The position numbers and the translations under genes were made by a program. This document shows, in pieces, positions 60,701 through 64,000 of a DNA stretch of 64,000 nucleotides. Source of the DNA: Cryptomeria japonica (taxonomy: Eukaryota > Streptophyta > Pinopsida > Cupressales > Cupressaceae); contig NC_081407.1 of assembly GCF_030272615.1 (NCBI RefSeq), positions 154,091,048-154,155,047 on the forward strand. The letters run 5' to 3'. Position 1 is the stretch's first letter. Every line of letters starts with the position of its first letter. The notes beneath the pieces were generated by a model. It did not search any database. It worked only from the letters and a program-made list of their open reading frames with translations, and was not told where the DNA came from.

Positions 60701-61065
60701 CCTACTTGAGCACATTCAAGACTCCTTACGACTCCTTTGCAGCATATGGGCAAACTGTTCATCGGTTCCAGATCCAGTCAGCCAAGATGGAGCAAGAGAT
60801 CAGCACAAGGTCTAGGGATTTGCAGGAGTTTCAATTGGTATTACTTCCACGACTGCAAATTCTCTAGAAATGCTATCTAAACTTGGATGCCCTAACAGTC
60901 ACACAAGAATTGAGCACAATAGATGCCATGGAGGAACAGGTATCACAAATGCAGATAGAGAAGGAAGTAGCGACCTCCCTAATTGAGTCCTGGTCTCTTT
61001 CCATGAAACAATTTTTGCAGGACTATAAAGCAGTTTTTGACAAGTATTATTCATTATTGTCATAA
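57724..61065 (+). pseudogene. Element B ORF2: large protein of unknown function with a charged helix
   Basis: Read from ATG at 57724 (MASASHTSSSTSIESESF) to 61065, about 1114 codons. Stops include 57781, 58318, 58519 and 60865, and two compensating frameshifts lie near 58635 and 59790. Residues about 28-300 match A ORF2: VIVKEGISYYIDCKIEDL, DHIRIILSRVHGDKMYLERM, ITPEAIHAVTN, MVIGYRTFSASRIN and RFKFGQLLVGLFFYF. Next, CLMEAIEPRMEEVEPMGYEV parallels A's MEAVIPRTVWVTEMGY. Residues about 366-450 are Lys/Pro/Ala-rich with basic clusters (FKRKRKTK). Residues about 460-590 are helical, about 690-815 a Glu/Lys repeat, and about 855-1114 a coiled coil. I recognise no enzyme motif. Its place in an element without pol suggests a role in RNA packaging or chromatin contact; this is inference. 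Confidence 0.75.
59800..60175 (+). repeat. Purine-only tract coding a Glu/Lys helix in element B
   Basis: About 375 bases, almost all A and G on the plus strand. In the ORF2 frame it reads blocks such as EEEEKRKKEEEEKKKKEEEK, the (E4K4)-like pattern of single alpha-helices. In other frames it gives Arg/Lys or, antisense, Ser/Phe/Leu runs that are not genes. The strand asymmetry could also form triplex DNA. Confidence 0.8.
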
Positions 61066-61393
61066 TCTCTTTTACATATATACAGAAACAGGTTTTTCAA
61101 CGGTACTTTGTCATTGTTGGCAAAGGGGGAGAAGTATATGGTTTTAAATTTTGAAATTTTGATATATCAGAGGGAGAAGTATCTATTTTGAAATTTTGAT
61201 ATATGTTGTGATATATGCTATATGCTCTGATGATTATGCTCTAAATGCAAAATTTCTATACACTCTGTTGATTAAGGGATAGTGTATATGCTTAGGGGGA
61301 GCAATTTTGTTAATGGCAAGTTTTTGTTTTAAAACACTTAGATGTCAAAATTTTATTTTCCTAAGTGTTGCCATCAATGCCAAAGGGGGAGAT
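61066..61393 (+). other. 3' untranslated region and polypurine tract of element B
   Basis: It contains purine tracts GGCAAAGGGGGAGAAG (about 61119), GCTTAGGGGGAGC (about 61290) and the terminal CAATGCCAAAGGGGGAGAT (61375-61393) directly before the 3' LTR. The last matches A and H. Confidence 0.75.
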
Positions 61394-62554
61394 TGTTGGC
61401 ATTTTTGATGTTTATGTTGTGATTGTCATTGATGGACACACACTTGTATTGAGATCCCCTTTATATGTATGAGCTCATGCTCAACCGGTATTTGTTCTAA
61501 CCGGTATGTTGTATTCTAGTCTTTAGACTAGTAGTGATTTTGCAGAATGTGTTTCCCGGTCTGATGCAGCATGTCGACCCTAAGCGGTTCGCAAATCAAA
61601 AGCGGTATGAGGGAGCAAAGCATCACAACACATTCCTACCAGTCTTCATTTTTGTCAAACCAACAACCGGTATTTTTTATGAACCGGTAATACTCTGTGA
61701 TGAGTTACCAACTGGCATTTTGTGATGAGTTAGCAATCCACTGATTGTTTGATGGTGCCGACACATTAACGGTGATTCCTGTGTCATGTTACTAAGTATG
61801 TCTAGGTTCATTGAACCTAAGAAATTGTAAAGAAATCCTATTGGACCGACATGAAGAAAGATTCCTTTAAAAGGACATCATGTCTAGGATTTCAGGTTGT
61901 TGCAAAAAGGGTTAATGTTGAGCTAGGGTTTAAGGTGGATGTTGAGTTGTTGGAAGAGCGATCTTATCTGAGAAGATCGAGTTGTAACTGAGAGAGAGAT
62001 AGAGAAGATTGAAGTAATGCTAGAATGCATTAGCTATGGGCAATACTGGATCTAACCAAGTAGTTGGTGCTATTAGATAGATCAAACACTTGTTGATTAC
62101 TCACATCTTTAACAAGTCAGTAGCCCCTAACCGGGTAGGGCTCAAAGCCTTTGTAAAATCCTCTAACAAGGTGGTTCACACATGTGAATCTAAAATCCTC
62201 TAACAAGGTAGTCTTTAATCGGACTTATCTCCTAACAGAGATTGAGATTCCTAACAGGATCTGTTTTGGTCAAGAACATTGTAAGACCTTAACCGGTTTG
62301 GTTTCTATTTTGCAGATAGTGACTTGTGAGTTCCATCTGACCGTGGTTTTTCCCAGTTGGGTTTCCACATCAAATATCTTGTGTTATGGTTGTATTGCTT
62401 TTGTGGGTGAATGTTTTATTCACATTTTGGTTTGTATGTGTGGTAACCGATTTGACTGTCAGACTGCTTTACCGGTTTATCTTTAGACTGTGTAAGTGTT
62501 TTAGTGCAAAGATTTTTGGCATACTAATTCACCCACCCCTCTTAGTATTCATCA
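61394..62554 (+). repeat. 3' LTR of element B
   Basis: 1161 bp, TGTTGGCATTTTTG to CTTAGTATTCATCA. Differences from the 5' LTR are concentrated in the first 300 bases. Confidence 0.9.
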
Positions 62555-62935
62555 CATACTATTGGAATGCCATGCAATTTGGTCTAAAGAATGCATGAGC
62601 AACATACCAAAAACAAATGAATACTATATTCCATGATATGATGCATACTTTTATGGAGGATTATGTAGATGATATTTTGGGTGTCATTCACAAGAGAAGA
62701 GAATTTGAACATACTGAACAAGATCTTTCGGCACCTGGAAAAATTCAATGTCTACCTAAATACAAAGAGGTGTGTGTTCAGAGTCACATCCAACAAACTT
62801 CTAGGATATATAGTCTTTGAGGTGGAACCAACAAAGGTCAAAGAAATCATGGAAATACCACTACCAAAGAATATTATTCAGTTGAGATCACTCCAAGACA
62901 AGTTGCACTCAATCCACATGTTCATCTCATAGTTG
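62555..62935 (+). pseudogene. Element E: reverse transcriptase, second half
   Basis: The reading resumes right after element B with YYWNAMQFGLKNA, then NTIFHDMMHTFMEDYVDDIL, which includes the intact YVDD catalytic motif. HLEKFNVYLNTKRCVFRVTS and PLPKNIIQLRSLQDKLHSI follow. A frameshift near 62690 and a stop (A*A) break it. Confidence 0.8.
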
Positions 62936-63420
62936 GCAGACAAATCTGTCATCCCTTTGCTCATTTATTACACATGAATCTATCTTTTATATGGGATGAG
63001 AAGTGTGAATAATATTTTTAGTTACTAAAGAAATATCTAACGAATCCATCGATTCTAGTACCACTAATAGAAGTAAAATCACTTGTACTATATATATCAG
63101 CTATAGGGGAATCTCTTGGAGCTCTTCTAGCCTAAGAAGATTTTTAAAGAAAAGAAAAAGAAATCTATTACATTAGCCAAAATCTGGTTGGCCATGAATT
63201 GAACTACACACCAATTGAGCAAGCATGTTTGGTTGTAGTTTTTGCATCACAAAAATTGCATCATTACATGTTAATTCATTCTATCAAACTTGTAGGCAAG
63301 ATAGGTCCCTTAAAATATTTTCTTAGTAAATCCACTTTAACAAGAAGGTTAACAAAGTGGTTTATGATCTTAAGAGAGTTAGACATAGAGTACATGGACA
63401 AAAAAGCTATCAAGGGATAA
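62936..63420 (+). pseudogene. Element E: first RNase H domain
   Basis: Gypsy RNase H, partly decayed at its start. The legible part reads YYISQNLVGHELNYTPIEQA followed by CLVVVFASQKLHHYM, then GPLKYFLSKSTLTRRLTKWF and LRELDIEYMDKKAIKG. It would degrade the RNA strand during reverse transcription. Confidence 0.7.
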
Positions 63421-64000
63421 GTGATTTCTAATCATCCGACAAAGGCACCATTAGTTGATGAATATTCCCTACATTCTGAATTTGTAGATGAAGAAATTCT
63501 TACTATCATGAGTCAACCATGAAAACTCTACTTTGATGGTTCTTGTATACAACATGGATTAGGATCTAGAATTCTATTCTTCACTCCACAAGGAGATACT
63601 ATATCCAAATCCTACATATTATTATTTCCTCACACAAACAAAATAGTTTTAAGTATGAAGCACGTGTCACAAGAATCGAGATGGAAATTTAGTGAAAGAT
63701 CAAAGAAATGAATGTCTATGGATATTCTCAATTAGTAATCAATCAAGTGAATGACAAGTACTAAACCAAGGATGAGAAGTTGATGCCATACAAGTGCATG
63801 GTAGATGACTTTAAGAAGTAATTTTTCCTCATTCATTTTAAATAGATACCAAGGTTAGACAATAAATTAGTAGATGCCATGGTAACCATTTCCTCACTCT
63901 TGGATATACTGGAAAAAGAAAGCACATTATGAGTTCTTAGTGGAGAAATTATCTAGTCCTGCATATAAAGATATTGAATCTCACACTAAATGTCATTTAG
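63421..64000 (+). pseudogene. Element E: second (archaeal-type) RNase H, to window end
   Basis: After a linker (HPTKAPLVDEYSLHSEFVDE) the frame reads KLYFDGSCIQHGLGSRILFF with TPQGDTISKSYILLFPHTNK, the start of the extra RNase H found in Tat elements; the Asp of YFDGS is the first catalytic residue. Later parts (LVINQVND-like at 63737, IPRLDNKLVDAMVTISSLLD near 63847) are in shifting frames. The sequence runs off the window before integrase. Confidence 0.65.

Larger units (their letters stand above)
54777..62554 (+). mobile_element. Element B: non-autonomous LTR element with two ORFs and no pol
   Basis: A complete 7778 bp element. LTRs are 54777-55952 (1176 bp) and 61394-62554 (1161 bp), flanked by perfect 5-base duplications CATAC (54772-54776 and 62555-62559). 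It has an iMet primer site, ORF1 (coiled coil and four zinc knuckles), ORF2 (large unknown protein) and a polypurine tract, but no enzymes. The layout and both ORFs match element A on the minus strand at 33589-40273. The 5' LTR starts TATTGG where the 3' LTR has TGTTGG. It lies inside the reverse transcriptase of gypsy element E. Confidence 0.93.
51693..64000 (+). mobile_element. Gypsy element E (Tat type), runs past window end
   Basis: Protease, G-patch-like segment, reverse transcriptase, RNase H and a second RNase H follow in order on the plus strand. The last two together mark the Tat lineage of plant gypsy elements (Ogre-like relatives). All frames are broken. Element B splits the reverse transcriptase, with duplication CATAC. 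The left part of E (LTR, gag core) is not seen; 51693-52020 shows nothing recognisable and may or may not belong to E. Integrase and 3' LTR would lie beyond the window. Confidence 0.75.

Overview
This 64 kb window reads as intergenic DNA from a large-genome seed plant, packed with nested transposable elements. I found no host gene, tRNA or rRNA. Nearly everything recognisable is an LTR retrotransposon fragment or a nested full element of Ty1/copia or Ty3/gypsy type: plant tRNA-iMet primer sites (TGGTATCAGAGC), LTRs of 0.8 to 4.4 kb, and polyproteins broken by stops. A gymnosperm would fit (AT-rich, gene-free, old decayed elements), but the sequence alone cannot prove the species.

Layout, left to right. 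1-3623: right part of a very long LTR, here called L4. 3624-7477: gypsy element F (end of LTR, primer site, long leader, start of gag). 7478-11450: element C on the minus strand, with one large decayed ORF of unknown function. 11460-21252: gypsy element K (leader and gag), split by a complete non-autonomous element (11898-18159) with 2.5 kb LTRs and exact target-site duplications. 21253 to about 26500: gypsy-like element D with an odd gag/protease order and no reverse transcriptase. About 26500-42242: copia element G on the minus strand. G is broken by three later insertions: a complete 4432 bp solo L4 LTR inside its protease (27852-32283), element A inside its LTR (33589-40273), and a 1.0 kb solo LTR (41138-42144). 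43033-51692: a DNA transposon with 32 bp perfect terminal inverted repeats, holding a full-length copia element H (43801-51409). 51693-64000: gypsy element E of the Tat type (protease, G-patch-like segment, reverse transcriptase, two RNase H domains). Its reverse transcriptase is split by element B (54777-62554).

The most interesting content is the pair A and B. Both have LTRs, a primer site and a polypurine tract, but no protease, integrase or reverse transcriptase. Instead each carries two ORFs. ORF1 is a gag-derived protein with a coiled coil and CCHC zinc knuckles. ORF2 is a large protein (about 970 to 1110 codons) with a conserved domain I do not recognise, a lysine-rich stretch and a helical C-terminal half. 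A and B share ORF2 by clear similarity, and share a polypurine-tract block of about 25 bases with the autonomous copia element H, which suggests that H-like elements mobilise them. C may be a third, distant relative.

Almost every reading frame is broken, and most stops look like C-to-T changes (CAG to TAG, CGA to TGA), as expected for old methylated transposons. Element names (A to K, L4) are local labels used here only.
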